Assembly (NCBI GenBank): GCA_002943765.1
Contig: PQWQ01000032.1
Span: 1 to 64,000, forward strand
Source of the DNA: Psoroptes ovis
Lineage: Eukaryota; Arthropoda; Arachnida; Sarcoptiformes; Psoroptidae
Direction: 5' to 3'
Length of the DNA stretch: 64,000 nucleotides
The first letter of the stretch is position 1. Each line of letters starts with the position of its first letter. The notes under the pieces were generated by a model. The model had not been told where the DNA came from, made no database searches, and saw only the letters and a list, made by a program, of their open reading frames with translations. The position numbers were made by a program, and so were the translations under genes. Positions 35,284 through 49,986 of the stretch are shown piece after piece.

Positions 35284-35355
35284 GGCTGTCCGATAAGTTT
35301 TTGCCGATTTTCAAATAATTCCCTTGGACGTAATCGGTAAAAACTTTTGGGACAA
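35284..35355 (-). mobile_element. Mini-MITE copy 4 (reverse orientation)
   Basis: 72 bp, GGCTGTCCGATAAGTTTTTG to AAACTTTTGGGACAA. The centre (GATTTTCAAATAATTCCC) is the reverse complement of that in copies 1-3, and the terminal CC is lost at the right end. Flanked by TA at both sides (one extra A at the left). Confidence 0.8.
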
Positions 35356-35716
35356 TAAAATAACAAACAATAATAATCATTACATTCAATCTTTTATTAC
35401 GATGTATGTTTTTTTTGTGTTTATATACAAATATTCAGTTCAAATGATATAAAACAGATGATATGATTCAGTCTATTTTGTTGAATTATTATTATTATTT
35501 GAATTGTATTGTTTGTTATATCAAATGAAAATAAAAAACTGGCCCGAAAACGAGATAAACAAAAGCAAAGCGTTGAAATTTGTTTTCCTTTGTTTGTTTG
35601 TGCGCTCGATGCTGTTCATTAGCTAGGCACGACTTTGAAAAAAGAACAAAAACAACATTCAATGATTAAACAATAATAATAATCAACAAACATTAAAAGT
35701 TAGCCATGAAGAAATG

Positions 35717-35745
35717 GATGATGATGATGATCATCATCATCATCA
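35717..35745. repeat. Palindromic GAT/ATC microsatellite
   Basis: Four to five GAT units run directly into ATCATC units, forming a self-complementary 29-bp tract centred on GATGATCATC. Confidence 0.8.
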
Positions 35746-38700
35746 GTCATTCATTATATTCAATTCATTGTTTTTATTATTGTTATTATGGTTATTACTA
35801 TAACGATTGTTATAATAATAAATAAATGAATAGAACCAAACACACAATGAAAATAATGACAAACAATGGAAAAAAGGTCCTTTCATCACCATCACCATCA
35901 TCACTCGAATAAAGTTTATTGCTATTAATATGATTGTTGATTATTGTCATCATCATCATCATTGTTATCCTAAAGAAAACAATGAATAAAATGGATGCCA
36001 TCTTATCCATCTAATGGATCATCTTATTATTTATTTATTTACAATCATTTGATGGCAATAATAAAAAGAAAAACAGCTAATGATACTACTCATATTTGTG
36101 TCTATGACAATTTTTCAAGACAGAACACACATTTTGGCTGAGACATTGTACATTTTTTTTAATTTTCCCCATTTTTTTAATGTCATACACATAAATCACT
36201 ATTCGATGACATTTATGATGATAATACTATCATTGAGAAAACACACAAAAAAATGAGTCAATGAATCAATTGGCCATCGAAAAACGTTGATTGAATCAAT
36301 TGTTAATCAATAGAATCATTATTTAATAAAGTGTTGGATATTTCATCAATGGATGGAAAATGGTACGAAATATTATATATCGGCTTTTATTCATTACAAA
36401 AAAAATATAATAATAATGAGTTGAAACCATGTTAAACATCCATAATAAACACACTATGTAATGAATATTAATTTGAGTAGAAAATGAAATGAATAAATAC
36501 TGATGACACGCATTATATGACCATTGAAATCGACCATTGTTGTCATCGCATGTCGCCAGACAATATGGACACACATTAATAATGTTATTCATTATATTGT
36601 TTAATGATGAAATACAAATCACAATTACATCATTTCATATTATTTCAATTATAATCATCATAATGACATTATTATGTCATCTTTTATGTGATGATGATAA
36701 TGAACATATATGAATTTTTCAAACAATCAAAATGACAATAATCAAAAGAAAATGAACCCGAAATTTAACCTGGTCAACAATTTATGGTTCGAATAAAAGC
36801 TTTATTAAATAACGATTGACAATTCAAATTGATTCGAATCATCATTATCTGTCAACCAAACATTTACGAACATGTACAATTTGAATGAATCTTAAATCAC
36901 AATACATCTTTACATAAAACACTGATTGATTGATTGATTGATCAATTTTTCATCTCATCTTCTCATAAATATTGAATACATGATATACAAAGAAAAACAA
37001 ATTTTTCAAATAATTGAAATCAATATACACAATCAGACCATTAAATCATTATCTTATTCATCCGAATTTTTTTTAAAGAAAACATGAATTCAAATTGAAT
37101 TGATTTTAATTTAAATTGAATTGAATGAATGATTGAATGAGCAACAACAAACAATCATTAATTTTAAATTTGGAAGAAAAAAAAATTCTTTTCATTTACT
37201 TGTATTGCATTTGAATCAATCGAGGATATACTGTATGAAAAAATGTACGAATATATTTACATTCACGAATTTTCAATTACCTGGACACAAAATCGAAAAG
37301 GAAAATAATTAAATTTGAAAACATACATTACATTGCATACATATCTATGAACAATTATCATTTAAAGATGTTTAAACATTCACAATGAAAAAATAAAAAT
37401 CCATTACAGAAGCTTTGAATGAGCATTTTATTTTTTTTTTTCAATTTTGTGAAATGGATTTGATGTAAAATTATGAAAATTATCTTTCAAATAATAATGA
37501 AAATAATAACAATTTAATGGCATATTAGAATAGTAATTTAATCATAATCACATGAATCGGTTTTGTGATTATTATTATTATTGTTTAATATTTCGCATCA
37601 TTTTTAATGCTATGCATTGAATAAATAATATTCTCATTCAATGTATTCGATGTATGTATCAACCAATATTATTACCATCATCATCATGATTTGCTATTGT
37701 CCATACAACAATAGACCGAACGAACAATTACCATATTAATATATGCACAGAGAGAAATATCAACTTTAGTATGTCTCATGAATATGATCATCTTGACTGA
37801 TTTTAATCGATTACAATTGCATTAAATTTCTTAAAATTTTTAAATAAAACATTATTTGATTGTTTATGGAATCGATTATAATTAAAAAATTATAATTTAA
37901 ATCATTTTTAATAATTAATTCAATCGTTTTGATCCAAATACATCTTTGAATGGAAACATTTTCTGTCTGTAAATTCTCGCATATACAACAAACAACACGC
38001 TCGAAACAACCAACAGAAGCATAACTAATTCTGTTTTCCTTTTTTCATTTCTTCAATGTTTCATATTTCATACATTCATTATGATCATAATCATCATCGT
38101 ACAAAAGCCAGATGATGATGAACAAACACTTCAAGGTAATTAAAGTTTAATTATCAGTCAAAAAAATGATCATTGAACAAATATTGAAATATTGAATTGA
38201 ATGGAAATATGATGGATGTTTTTTTTGTTTTGTATGAATGAATGAAAAAAGGTTCATATTTTACTACTACTTAGGGACCATTGAAAACCTTGAATGACTT
38301 GAATTGTTGTGGAAATTTTCATTTCTTAAAATTTATTAAATTTGATTCACTTAATTCACTTTCTTTTGTTCGAGAAAATTGTTTTGGTGAAAATTGATTT
38401 CTTTTAAACTGAAAAAAACCAATTAACAGACAATCGATGCATTGGATCGAAACAACAATGATAATAATAACCAAAAAACCGGTGAAAAATGAAATTATAT
38501 CATATATTCAATCATCATCATTTGATGATGTGACCAGAGTGAGAGAGCCCTGAAAAGATAATAGATTTTCAAAATAAGTTAACAAAAAAAAACAACAATT
38601 AATTAGCTCATGCATGGCTGGAAAACGACAAGCCGTGGTTTCAAAGCCAATCATCATCATATTCATCAAACAAACAAACAGTCTAAAATCAATTGTAAAT

Positions 38701-41700
38701 GTTGTTTTTTTAGAAAAATTCAGCCAAGCAAGAATCCTATATATATGAATGTGCATGTGTTTTATATGAAAAAAAAACATTTATATTTTCTATGGCAACC
38801 AATTGTTGGATTGTTTCCACCACTGCAAAAAAACATACATACAAACATTATCATATTATTTGTCATGTTTTGCCATTATACAAATATTTGGTTATACAAA
38901 CCAAATAATCACAAAATAAAATGGAAAAAAATTGGCAAAATGCAAATTTTGAAAAATTGAAATTGAAATATGTATTACAGTGAAGCCAACATTTTTTGGT
39001 CATGATTGATTTGGAATTCAATTGAATTTTGTTGTAACCGCCTATGCAATGACATGAAATGAAATGAACAAATGAACAAACAAACAGAATGAACAACAAA
39101 ATTACGACAAATATGCAATTATTATTATGCAATGCAACAACAAACAACCAATGAAAACATATGGAATTGGTAGCAATTTGTTTTTGATAACTAGGTACAT
39201 GTTTGTTTGAATGTCTGTAATGCATATGTGTGATACATTATCATTATATTCGAAAAAATATGATGATGATAATAACATATATCAGAAAATTTCCAAAAAA
39301 TAATCATACCTAAGACTATAGCTTTTGGTATTATTATTTGTATATGTCTTCAAAATTTGATAGCTTGGACATTTCGAATTCGAATTTGAATTTTTTTTTC
39401 GTTGTACACCATGGCGATCAAATTGGATAATTACAATATGATCGCAATCGTATTTCCAAAGGCAAAATGAAAGAAAAATCATAAATTGAAAGATTTGCTT
39501 TTGATTCAAATTCAAAAAAAGATACAATACAAACAATTCAAAACATATGAATTCTATCTTGTGCATTGTGTGTGCAAGGTTGTTGTCATCAATATGTAAA
39601 CAATGATCGAATATGTATGTACAACCAGAAATTAGTGAATAGAATACATGAATCACATTGGGAAAAAATGATAATAATAATAATCATTTTTCTCACCCGT
39701 AAACATACATAAACACATGAAAATTTCTGAAAATTCAGATCAAATTCAGATACCTGAACCAATAATTTTCCATAAATTTTTTCCAACAAAAAAAAAATAG
39801 TCATAAAGCGTCAGAATGAAATGAGAACGACAACGAATAGATAGTTAGTATGCTGAGAAATGTATAATACAAAAATAAATAAAATTATTATTATTATTAT
39901 GAACCAGTCAAAATGATAATGACTATAATAAATATAACAACAAAAATGGTTGTAATACAATAAAATGAATGTATTTAAATTGGTATTGGTTTTCATTATT
40001 TTATTGATGTTTTTCTATTGATTTTTCCACAGATTTCTTTTCCACATTTCTATTTGTGAAAATCTATAATCATCGTTGAATTGGTGGCTGGCTACCAGTG
40101 TTGTTTGTTTGTTGGGCTATTTTTGACACATTTTGACATTTCTTGTCAAAGAAATAAAAATATTCACACAAAACATTTTTTTTGATGTTTGTTCTTCGAG
40201 CAAATTCATTTTATTGGTTATGTTTACCGAAAGTATCAATTTTATTTGTGATGTTCTGATAGAATAGACCATAGAAATTATGACCAGGTGACAAACATTG
40301 GCCCAAAGTGATGGCATTTTGAAGCCATTTTGATTAGATGAAATGAATTTTCGAATGAAAAAAAAATTGTTAATGAAATAATTCTTCATCATTTTCACAT
40401 TTTAATTGGCAAATCGCAGCAAGTCGTCTTCATCCATACACTGTGTGTGTATACATTCAATTCATGTGTGCTGTCAAACAACACATTCACACATAGAACA
40501 AACATAAGTTTGAAACCTGAAAACATGATTGATTTATATTTTGCGAGTTTCAATTTTTATGTTTGTTACTATCCGAAAAATTTTTGATAAACGAAATCAT
40601 TTCGAATACTACAAAAACAACAAAGTGATAATAGCTTCGATGGCGGTCAATCAAATAAAAAATTAAAAAAAATTCATAATTGATCAAAATAAGCGAAATA
40701 AATGGAAAGAAAAACTGACTGAATTTCAAAAACTGATCATCATCATCATTCAATCGAGACACACAGTGCTTTTATAATGGTGAAGATTTTGAACAAATTG
40801 AATGAAATATATTGTTGATTAGTCAATAAATATTTACACATACACACAACATTATTTTTCAAATCTATTCAATGATCATTGATAAATTGAACAGGATCAA
40901 GGATTAATTTTCATTCGAAAAGAAAAATAAATGAATGAATGAGAAATATTTTTGGCTGGTCAAAAATAATATTTCATTTCATTCATTAACAAAATGTACT
41001 TGTCGGCTACATTCAATAAGCATTCTCAGATATTTTTTCTGTTAATATTCAATTCATTCAACAAAAATGTTATGACGATTTGGTGTTTGTTTCCTTTTCA
41101 TTTGAGAAATTCACCGAAAAACCAAATGTATTCGCATTGAAAAATGATTACATGAATGATGTACAAGCAACAATCAATCTTGTCTTTCAAACATCAATAT
41201 TTTGGCTTTTTCTTTTTACAAATTGTCGGCACCCTCGAATATTATTAGTCAATTTGTTTGTTTGCATGTATGTATGTATGTGTTGGTAACATCTTATCTT
41301 AAATCTTAACATCTTAAATCCAAAAAAAAAAAAATAAAAAAATTCATTTCGGTTTTCTTTTTTGTTTTGCTTTAAATTATTTTTCTAATTTTTTTTCTTG
41401 ATCAAATCGTACAGATATATGCAATCTTAAGGTGTTGTCTTGTGTGATCAAATAAGTTCGATTTATTTGTTTCTTATCTATAAAAGCGAATTGTTACGAT
41501 TATTACGATTAATAATTTTTTAAGCAAATCATTTTCACCGCCAAAAAACAACCACCACCACCACAATCATCAACAAAACGGGATCTGAAATGATTTTTTT
41601 TGTGATTTTCACCCGATTCACCTTAGAAAACACGTCATTCTTATGAAAGGAACTATGGACATCAATGACAATCTTGATGATTAATTAAATCACAGAGAAT

Positions 41701-42335
41701 TGTCATGAACAAATTCTTTAGGATATTTTGGCCAATTTCTTAAGAAAAAATTGTGATTTCTTTGTGGGAACAAAGGTATTTCATTGAAAGAAATACCTCG
41801 AAATAAGAAAATAATTTTTTGAATGGAAATACAGACTACACGACGACCCATCAATACATAAATGGTGATGCATCGACAACATCACTATCAACAATCGATC
41901 AATTCGAATTTTCATTTTCAATAATTTTTCACTCAATTTGATCATCAAAACACACACAGCCGCCGCCACCACCGAAAAAACATGTGCAAACAAAATAATG
42001 TTAATAAAATCAATTGGTTATCAGTTGATTCATTCATGTTTCATTTAGCTGGAGTTAACCTGAGTTTACAAACAATTCAAATGAAAAAATCCAATTGAAT
42101 TTGATATGGACGAAAAAACAGGATTCATTAAAGAGAGGAGCACATGAGTATTTACAGAGAGAGCGAGGGATTATCATCAAATTGAGCCGAAATCATCTGG
42201 CTTAATGGTAATAATAATGAAATAACGATGAAATAATGAAAACATCGAGCAACAAGTATATCGACCATTTAATGATGCTGTTTTCGTTTTGTTTTTGCAC
42301 TATCAGCTTGTAATAATTGACTGGTGAATATATTA

Positions 42336-42409
42336 GGTTGTCCGATAAGTTTTTGCCGATTTCCTCATGATTCCCTACGATATAATCAACAGAAACTTTT
42401 AGGACAACC
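42336..42409 (-). mobile_element. Mini-MITE copy 5 (reverse orientation)
   Basis: 74 bp, GGTTGTCCGATAAGTTTTTG to AAACTTTTAGGACAACC. The centre GATTTCCTCATGATTCCC is in reverse orientation. Flanked by TA inside a longer ATAT context on both sides (ATATTA and TAATAT). Confidence 0.85.
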
Positions 42410-45400
42410 TAATATATGCATGTAAATATTTGTTGATTGTTTGCTGATCTTGTTTTCACTGATGTTTGTTTGTTTGGTGTATGGGGCCAATAATAAAATA
42501 AAATAAACTAAATAATAATAATAATAATCGACTATATATTTCAAAACATTTTCGGTCATTTTGTTTTGTTTTGTTTAGCTTTGTTTTCGTTTCATTCATT
42601 TTATTATTGAATCACGAATTTGCATTTTTTTTCCCATTCAAAAATACAAAATTCAATAATAAAACATTATTATTATTTGAATTGTTTCAATTTATAAATG
42701 AATGAAAAATAGAAATGACACCGTGTAAAATTTTTGAATGTAAAATTGGCTGTTATCCACCAATTCGGCAATGACTTTTGATGATCGACATTCATATTTT
42801 TTACAAATTCAGTTTGCACGATTCAATATGTAAATAATATTGGGCTTTTTAGCTTCTCATTTGTATATGGGAAATTTAATTGAAACAATCTTACAATTTA
42901 TTATTCAAACGAAGAAAAAATTTAAATTTTAAGCTTTTCAAAAGTTTTCAAAGAAAAAATTCCTGCGAAATATGTGTGTGTTGTTGTTCGGTCAAACAAA
43001 ACAAACGAGTGAATGTAGATGGAAAACACCTGAATACAGAAAGCATCAGAAAACTAATTGTTTATTTTCTGAAGGTGATTAGACAGATGATTCTTATCTC
43101 CTTTTTTTAAGAGGCGCGAAAATTTTGGAAAATTTCGACTGGTCAATGAATCAAAGAATTTGACCAAGAAATACTAAGATATATTCGATATCTGATCATT
43201 TATATTCTACGAATCTTATTTGATGATCATAATCATGGTCATTTTTGAAAAACAAAAACAGCTAAACCAATGGAACTTTTCAATTGAAAAAAAATTCAAT
43301 CAAATTGTGATGATTGAAAAATGATGCTGGAAACAAAATTCGTGGCCGCCAAAATTTTTTTTTTGGTTCTTTGGGTGGAAATTATTAAATCTAATCTATG
43401 AACAAATAGACAAGTACCAAAAAATCATTTATTTGATCATTTGATAAAATAGCACAAAGAGAAGAAGAAAAGATCATAAAGATTAATTAACACCAGCCAT
43501 CAACTCTGACAACATCAACAATATTAATTGAATTAAGGAATACATACAATACACACTGCCATATACAATTCATTTAATTAGGCAAACAACAAACAACAAA
43601 AAAATGGTCTCGATTTTTGTTGTGTTAGGAATTTAGTGATGATAATGATAATAATAATAATAATAATTTCACCCATAAAAATTTAAACAAAGTGTGATCT
43701 ATGATCAGCAAAGATATTAAGATGATGATGATAGCTTGAATAATAATAATAATGCATATAATAAATAATGATTCTTAAATATCAGACATCATCATTTCTA
43801 TCTATCATCATTATCACCTTTAAGAGTAATGTCTGCATGTTTATCTTTGATTATTATTATTATTATTATTATCATCATTCATTCATTTTGCACAAAAATA
43901 AATTAATGAACATTGAAAATTAATTAAAATAAATAATAAAACATCAAATGTGTTTTCTCCAAAATAACACCGAAACCAAAACAGAAAATCGTGAATCACA
44001 ATATTCACACTTTTTATTTTCATTTCATTTATTTTATTCGATATTTTCAATGTTTGTTTGTTTGTTGTCAACGACGACAACAACACCGAAGTATTGATGA
44101 ACCGGACTTTTCTTTAGAAAAAATTCATTTTCTTTATTTTTATTTTTTGCATGACGAATGAAAACATATACACACACAAGTATGCACAGCACATACCATT
44201 TCGACAAACAAACACAACCAATTCGTGATCAATTGAAAGTGTTTGTCGGCGATTTTTTTTTTCAATTGTGAAAAAATTTCATTTTCAAAATGCGCATAGA
44301 AAATTAATGGAAGAGTGTTCTTGATATATTTTAACTTGGAATCAGCAAAATGATCAAAATTGATTGTTTCGATATTTCAAAAAGAATTGAAATTGACAAC
44401 CTTTTAATATCGAATTAATTAATTCCATTTTTTCTGAAAAACTTATTGATGAAATATTGATTGTAAAATCATCATTTTAAGGATATGTTGTTGATATATA
44501 TGTGAGCAAAATTATTCAAAAGGTCAAGAAAAATACTCAAAATATTAAGACTAAAACTGGAAATTGCATATTAAGGATTTTTATTATGATTAAACACATT
44601 CATTGGCTCAATTTAATAGATTAATATTGATGGCCAATATCAACTATTCATTCATTAAAATGAAACAATTTTTTTAGTTGGTATTTCTGACCATTATTTG
44701 GTCAATGGCGTTTTGCGGCATCATTTGAGATATGGAAGCGAAATGAACAACTGACAACAACAAACAATACCAACACCCAAAACGGAATTCAAAGTAGAAA
44801 AAAATATGAATTCTCGATGGATGGAATGTTTGATGATCAATCTAAGAATGATGAATTGAATTTCACAAAGATTTCTGGTATTTTCAATCTCAAAAATTGT
44901 TCATGGAATTGCGAATATGTTTAAGGTCATTTGTTGTTGTTTGTAGTGATTATTGTTGATTATAATAATACAACAACAATACACACACACCTGACACTCT
45001 GCATTCTCAAAGCACCCCTGGAGATGTGTGTGATATGTGAGTTTATTGGAATTTTTACATTTAATTGCGAATATTTTCACTTGACCATTATTATTATTTG
45101 ATTTTCTGTTATATTTGTTTTTTGTTTTGTTTTGTGTGTATAATTTAAATTAAATCTATCGAAATAATACTTAAGTTGTGCACACTTGGGATCAGACTGC
45201 TTGGCGATTTGTATTGTGTTTTATTTTCATTGTTAATGTTCATTTTGTTTCATTGTTATTATTCATCATTTATTTTTTGTCTTTCGGCATTTGCCGCCTG
45301 CCGCGGGAATTCATCATAATTCAAATAATATTTGTAAAAGTTGAACAACAACAACACCTACCAAACACCATGAATTAACCACCCCATTTTCCAAAAAATT

Positions 45401-46391
45401 GAAACACACATCAAATGACTTTTTAAATTTTTCAAATTCAAAGTGGACAGTCATTCACTCAATTAACTTTTGAATTCATTTGTGTCCCATCAAAGTTTCG
45501 AATTCACCGAAAACAAATGCACTGGCGCAAATGCCTTAACACCTTTCGATCGAAAAAATATGAGGTAGAAACCTGACAAATAAAATAAATAAATGAAAAT
45601 ACGAAGAAAAAAAGAAGCCGACGGCACCAGAAAAAAAGATTGATTGTGGCAAATTTTAAAGAAAAAAATCAATCGAACGGGGTGAAATAAGTTTTTGGAA
45701 GGAAAAATTTACATTCAAACCCATAATAAATAACCCAAAAAAATCTAATGTAAATAAAACAAAATGGTAAAAATTCATAAATTTTGTATTAAGAAAAAAA
45801 ATGACATTTAATTCAATTGTAAAGTCTTGACTTGAAATCATTTAACTAAGACTGAATGATCGATTCAATTTTTTATTTGAAAAAACAAAAACAAAATCAG
45901 TCCATTTCATTTACATTTTGAGCATTTTTTGTGGCATTCAAAAATCTTAGAAATCTTTGAATGAAAAAATTCTTCAAAAAAAATTTACAAGAATTTCAAA
46001 GCTTCAAAGTCTTCACAGTCAAAAAAAAAAAAAAGATTGATAGCATTTGATATTTTAATAATAGGCTTTCTTTAAGGAATTAAAGATGAAAAAAACATCC
46101 GAAAAAGCAACAGAACACACATCCTTCTCATCAAAATAATGTTGATTATACATACATCAATGAATGAATATGAATGAATAATGAAAAACAACACATTAGA
46201 TAAGATTGATGAAAATGATTAGCATATTAATATTATATCTATCGGTGTGTGTGTGTGTCGGTTGGTTTATAAGAAATACATTCTGCAATGCGTGTATTGG
46301 TGTTTGTATGGTGTGTGTGAATGCAAATATCAAAAGAATTTTTGTTCGATGGGTAAAAATAAATTGAAACAAAAGTGAAATAATAATATTA

Positions 46392-46466
46392 GATTGTCCG
46401 AAAAGTTTTTGTCGATTATATCGTTGGGAAATCATGAGAAAATCGGCAAAAACTTTCCGGACAACT
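46392..46466 (+). mobile_element. Mini-MITE copy 6
   Basis: About 75 bp, GATTGTCCGAAAAGTTTTTG to AAACTTTCCGGACAACT. The centre GATTATATCGTTGGGAAATC is in forward orientation. Flanked by TA on both sides. Confidence 0.85.
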
Positions 46467-48245
46467 TAATAATAATAATTATAATACATGTGAATTAATA
46501 TTCCGAACAACCAGCATCAAATTGAAGCAATCAAATTGACTAAAATGTTTTCTTCTTCTTTTTCTTCAATGAGATGCCGAACATTTCATTTTTGTTGATT
46601 GTTTTTGGTTGTTGTTCAAAATGATCAAATCATCAAATCTTAAATCTAAAATCAATCATCGTTCGGTATCTTTATGCATAAATAATCGATACATTTTCAT
46701 GTGTATATTAACCAATTTATGTATTAACCAATTTCAAGTCTCCGAATGAATTTTGACAATTTTTTTTTTTTTTTGTTTTCTTCCATCATCAATGACGTTT
46801 TAATTAATTTCCAATTTGCCGCATCAATAAAACTATTCAGTCATTTCATTTGAAAATTTGATTCATTTTTACACCAAAAAATCAATCAAAAGATGAAAAG
46901 ATGCGTAGGCTATTGTTTTAGAAGACATGATGAAGAAACATATATATAAATCAACGACATGACAATTGGCTGGTTTGGTTGTGGCTTGATGATGTTAAGC
47001 AAGATGTTTGCTTCTTAAAGAAAATAAAAAATAATTTCATTGTTCATTATTTATTCGGTTAAGCCATAGCTCGATTATTACATGTCAAACATCACCACCA
47101 TCACCGCCATTATCTTCGCCACCACCAACAACAAATAGAATTGATAATAAAGTTATTTTAATGTTTAAATGAAAACATTTCAAATGTCAACGATAATGAT
47201 GTTATATTCAGCACAATACAATGAATGAATGAAGATTTGATTGAATTCCTGAATTTCATCGCACATCGTAAATCAAATTCAGTCATTGATGATGATTCAA
47301 AACAATTCAATGATAATCAATTTTGAATTTTTATAAAATTAAATTGACTTTTTTTTTGGCTATCATCACACTATTATTGAAATTGTCAATTGATTATCAA
47401 TTGATGAGAATTGTCATTGACAAATAGAATAATAATAAAAATACAATTTATTTTTATTGTATTTTTCAAATAATAATAACGACAAATGACCCGTAACAAT
47501 TGTTTGTGAATGAATGAATGTGTGCAAATCGATATTATAATGATGACAATAATAATCGAAAACCAAAACCATTCAAATTCAATAAAAAACAATTTTTTCA
47601 TCTCAAGAAAACAATATTTTATCAATTCAAGAAATGATCGAGGATAAAGTATTGGATTTTTGTTACTTGGAATATTTTCTTCAATAATTTTTCTTCCATG
47701 TAAATGTGTGGTGACTTATTGTTGTTTGGGCAAAAAAATATGTCAATGCATCCTATCAAACAATTCGATTTTGACTGGATTATTCGATTTGTATCCACCA
47801 TTTCCATAGACCCCGGTCATAGATATTGAATGATTCATCTGAAATCATTCATCATCGAGTCATGATTTTCATTGCCATTCTTTTCGTATTAAATTTGGAA
47901 AAAAATTTTCACGACAGAATTTGAATCAAATCGAAATTTTTGTCCAAGAAATAATGCTGTCATCTATTGTTCGAAATTCAAATATTTAAGTTCAAAAATA
48001 ATCCCTTTTTCTTGATGATCGATTCATCAAATTTGAAGAGTTAATCCGCCAAAATGGATTAATATGAAATGATAAAATTGTCATTAAAAAAGGATCAAAG
48101 ATTAAATAATTGAGTGAATAGATTGAATGTATCAAAATATGAAAGTAAATTAGAGCATAGTTTAAATGGCCATAGAATCATTTCAATGTTGATCATCGAT
48201 CGTTCAAGACGCTGGCAATTTGATCGAATCGAATCGAATTAAAAA

Positions 48246-49314
48246 ATGGTAGCTTTACGCATACAAAATTTAGGTATTCGCGAATTCCTGGCCGAATTAT
48301 TGGGCTCTACAATACTTTTGGTTGGTCATAAGTTTTAAAATAATTGATTATAATTAATGAATCAATTTTCATAGTGTTTAGGATGTTCATCCAGCTTGGT
48401 TTTTCGACTAAATAATCCAGAAGTGTCAACATTTTTCGGCCCATTCGCTTGGGGTATGGTAAGTGTGTTAGTTTCGAATCAATAAATGAACAATTAACTG
48501 ATAATGTGAATAGGCATTGACTGTTGCAATTTATGTGTCTGGAGGTGTAAGTGGTGGCCATTTGAATCCAGCCGTCACTTTAGGATTGGCGACTGTAGGC
48601 AAATTCAAATGGTCATCCATATTGAGATATTTTGGTGCACAATATATTGGTGCATTTCTTGGCACATCAATTTCTTATATTGTTTATCATCAAGAATTGG
48701 AATCATTCCAAAAATCAAATAATTCAATTATGAACATTTATGCGACCAATATGATTTCGAAAATTGACACTGGTTCTGCACTTGTCGATCAAATTATTTC
48801 GACTGCATTTTTTGTTTTGACAATTTGTGCCATTTTGGATAAAAATAATATGAATGTTCCTAAAGGTATTTATAATCATTTATTTGATTGTCTTATTAAT
48901 TTCCAATAAAATTTAGCTCTTCAACCGATCGCCATCGGTTTCATCAATTTGAGTGCAATGCTTTTTTCGTTTGGCCACAATTGCGGTGGACCATTGAATC
49001 CGGCCCGAGATTTGGCACCCAGATTATTTTCAATTATTTTTTTCAATGAAGATTTCAAGTTTGTTTTCCATTTAATAATTTAATACTTAATCATCAAAAA
49101 ATACTAAAATAATCAAATATTTTTGAACAGCACAAAATATTTTTGGATACCAATCATTGGTTGTCATGTTGGTGCAATAATTGGTTGTTGGATATATAAA
49201 TTGATCATTGAAAATCATTGGCCTGATGAACTGCAATCATATTATTCACGCAATGAAAATAATGATAATAATAATAATAATAATAATTGTTCAATACATG
49301 TCACAAGTGAATAA
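48246..49314 (+). CDS. Aquaglyceroporin (MIP-family channel)
   Basis: Five exons: 48246-48320, 48375-48458, 48514-48865, 48917-49058 and 49131-49314. They encode 278 aa. The first NPA box is GGHLNPAVTLG and the second GGPLNPARDLAPRLF. The aspartate after NPAR is the usual mark of the glycerol-permeable branch, so glycerol and small solutes as well as water are expected substrates. Six membrane segments and two half-helices are present, with short termini. The N-terminus (MVALRIQNLGIREFLAELLG) starts almost directly at helix 1. The cytosolic C-terminus holds a seven-asparagine run from an AAT microsatellite (about 49260-49287) and ends HVTSE. An AATAAA lies near 49358. Orthology within the AQP3/7/9/10 group cannot be settled by eye. 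Confidence 0.92.
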
Positions 49315-49986
49315 TAATAAAGATTATTCTTATTTCTTATTTTGATACGAAATTGAATAAAAATAAATGCCAAAATCAATTATTTTGAAAGCATCCAATA
49401 AGGAAGTAGCAGTGTTATATAATAAATAAATATATTCTGTAAATGATATCACATTTCATTTCACATGCTTCTATGATTCCAAGTGTGAATTCACCAGATT
49501 CTATCCAACTATTCAGACTTTGAAGAACAAGATGTGCGCATTCGAATTTTGATGATGTTTGGTTGACTGAAAACCCAAATAATAAAACAAACAAATAATC
49601 TTCAATCTTTATTTCTGTTCGAGTTTCACATAGTTCACACAATGAAAAACATAGTTCAATTGTGGGCACATACATACATCTCTTAAGAAAATTATAAGAA
49701 CAGTGTCTTATGAATTGTAAGGAAATTCAATTGAATCCTTTCAATTCTTTTAATTTCATTTTGTTATTAGTTTTTATTGTTGAAAATTACACTTGAGATT
49801 TCAAAGAAATACAAATCATTTCACTCATTTCTGAGCATCTTTATTTCCTTATATTTATTATGATTATTGTTTTACGCATTCAAATTTCATCTGAATAAAA
49901 ATTTACATAAAAATTCAACCAAAAATATGTGTCATCATTTTTGAATGTTTCATCATTGAATTATTTGTGATTTATTCAATACCAAT
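49315..49986. other. Intergenic aquaglyceroporin / CSPG4
   Basis: About 670 bp, AT-rich, serving as aquaporin 3' flank and CSPG4 promoter. A minus-strand open frame of 86 codons (49415-49675) has no recognisable similarity. Confidence 0.5.

Larger units (their letters stand above)
30527..48245. other. 17.7-kb gene-free region downstream of FoxB
   Basis: No open frame with family similarity or convincing splice structure on either strand; frames of up to 124 codons are Phe/Ile/Lys/Asn-rich noise. It contains five mini-MITE copies and many microsatellites: T17 near 31602, A18 near 35023, a GAT/ATC palindrome near 35717, TTGATTGATTGA near 36925, AATAAT near 43645, GTGTGT near 46246 and ATGTATGT near 41265. 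In a genome where genes elsewhere lie 60-1000 bp apart, this is exceptional and is probably a FoxB regulatory landscape (inference). Confidence 0.55.

Noticed and set aside
38508..39656. Frames of up to 124 codons downstream of FoxB
   Set aside because: Composition typical of translated AT-rich non-coding DNA, no conserved motif.
40550..40600. Possible seventh mini-MITE (ACTATCCGAAAAATTTTTG)
   Set aside because: Only one arm resembles the family; there is no inverted partner or 74-bp spacing.
46246..46258. GT dinucleotide run as a regulatory element
   Set aside because: Ordinary short microsatellite with nothing linking it to a gene.
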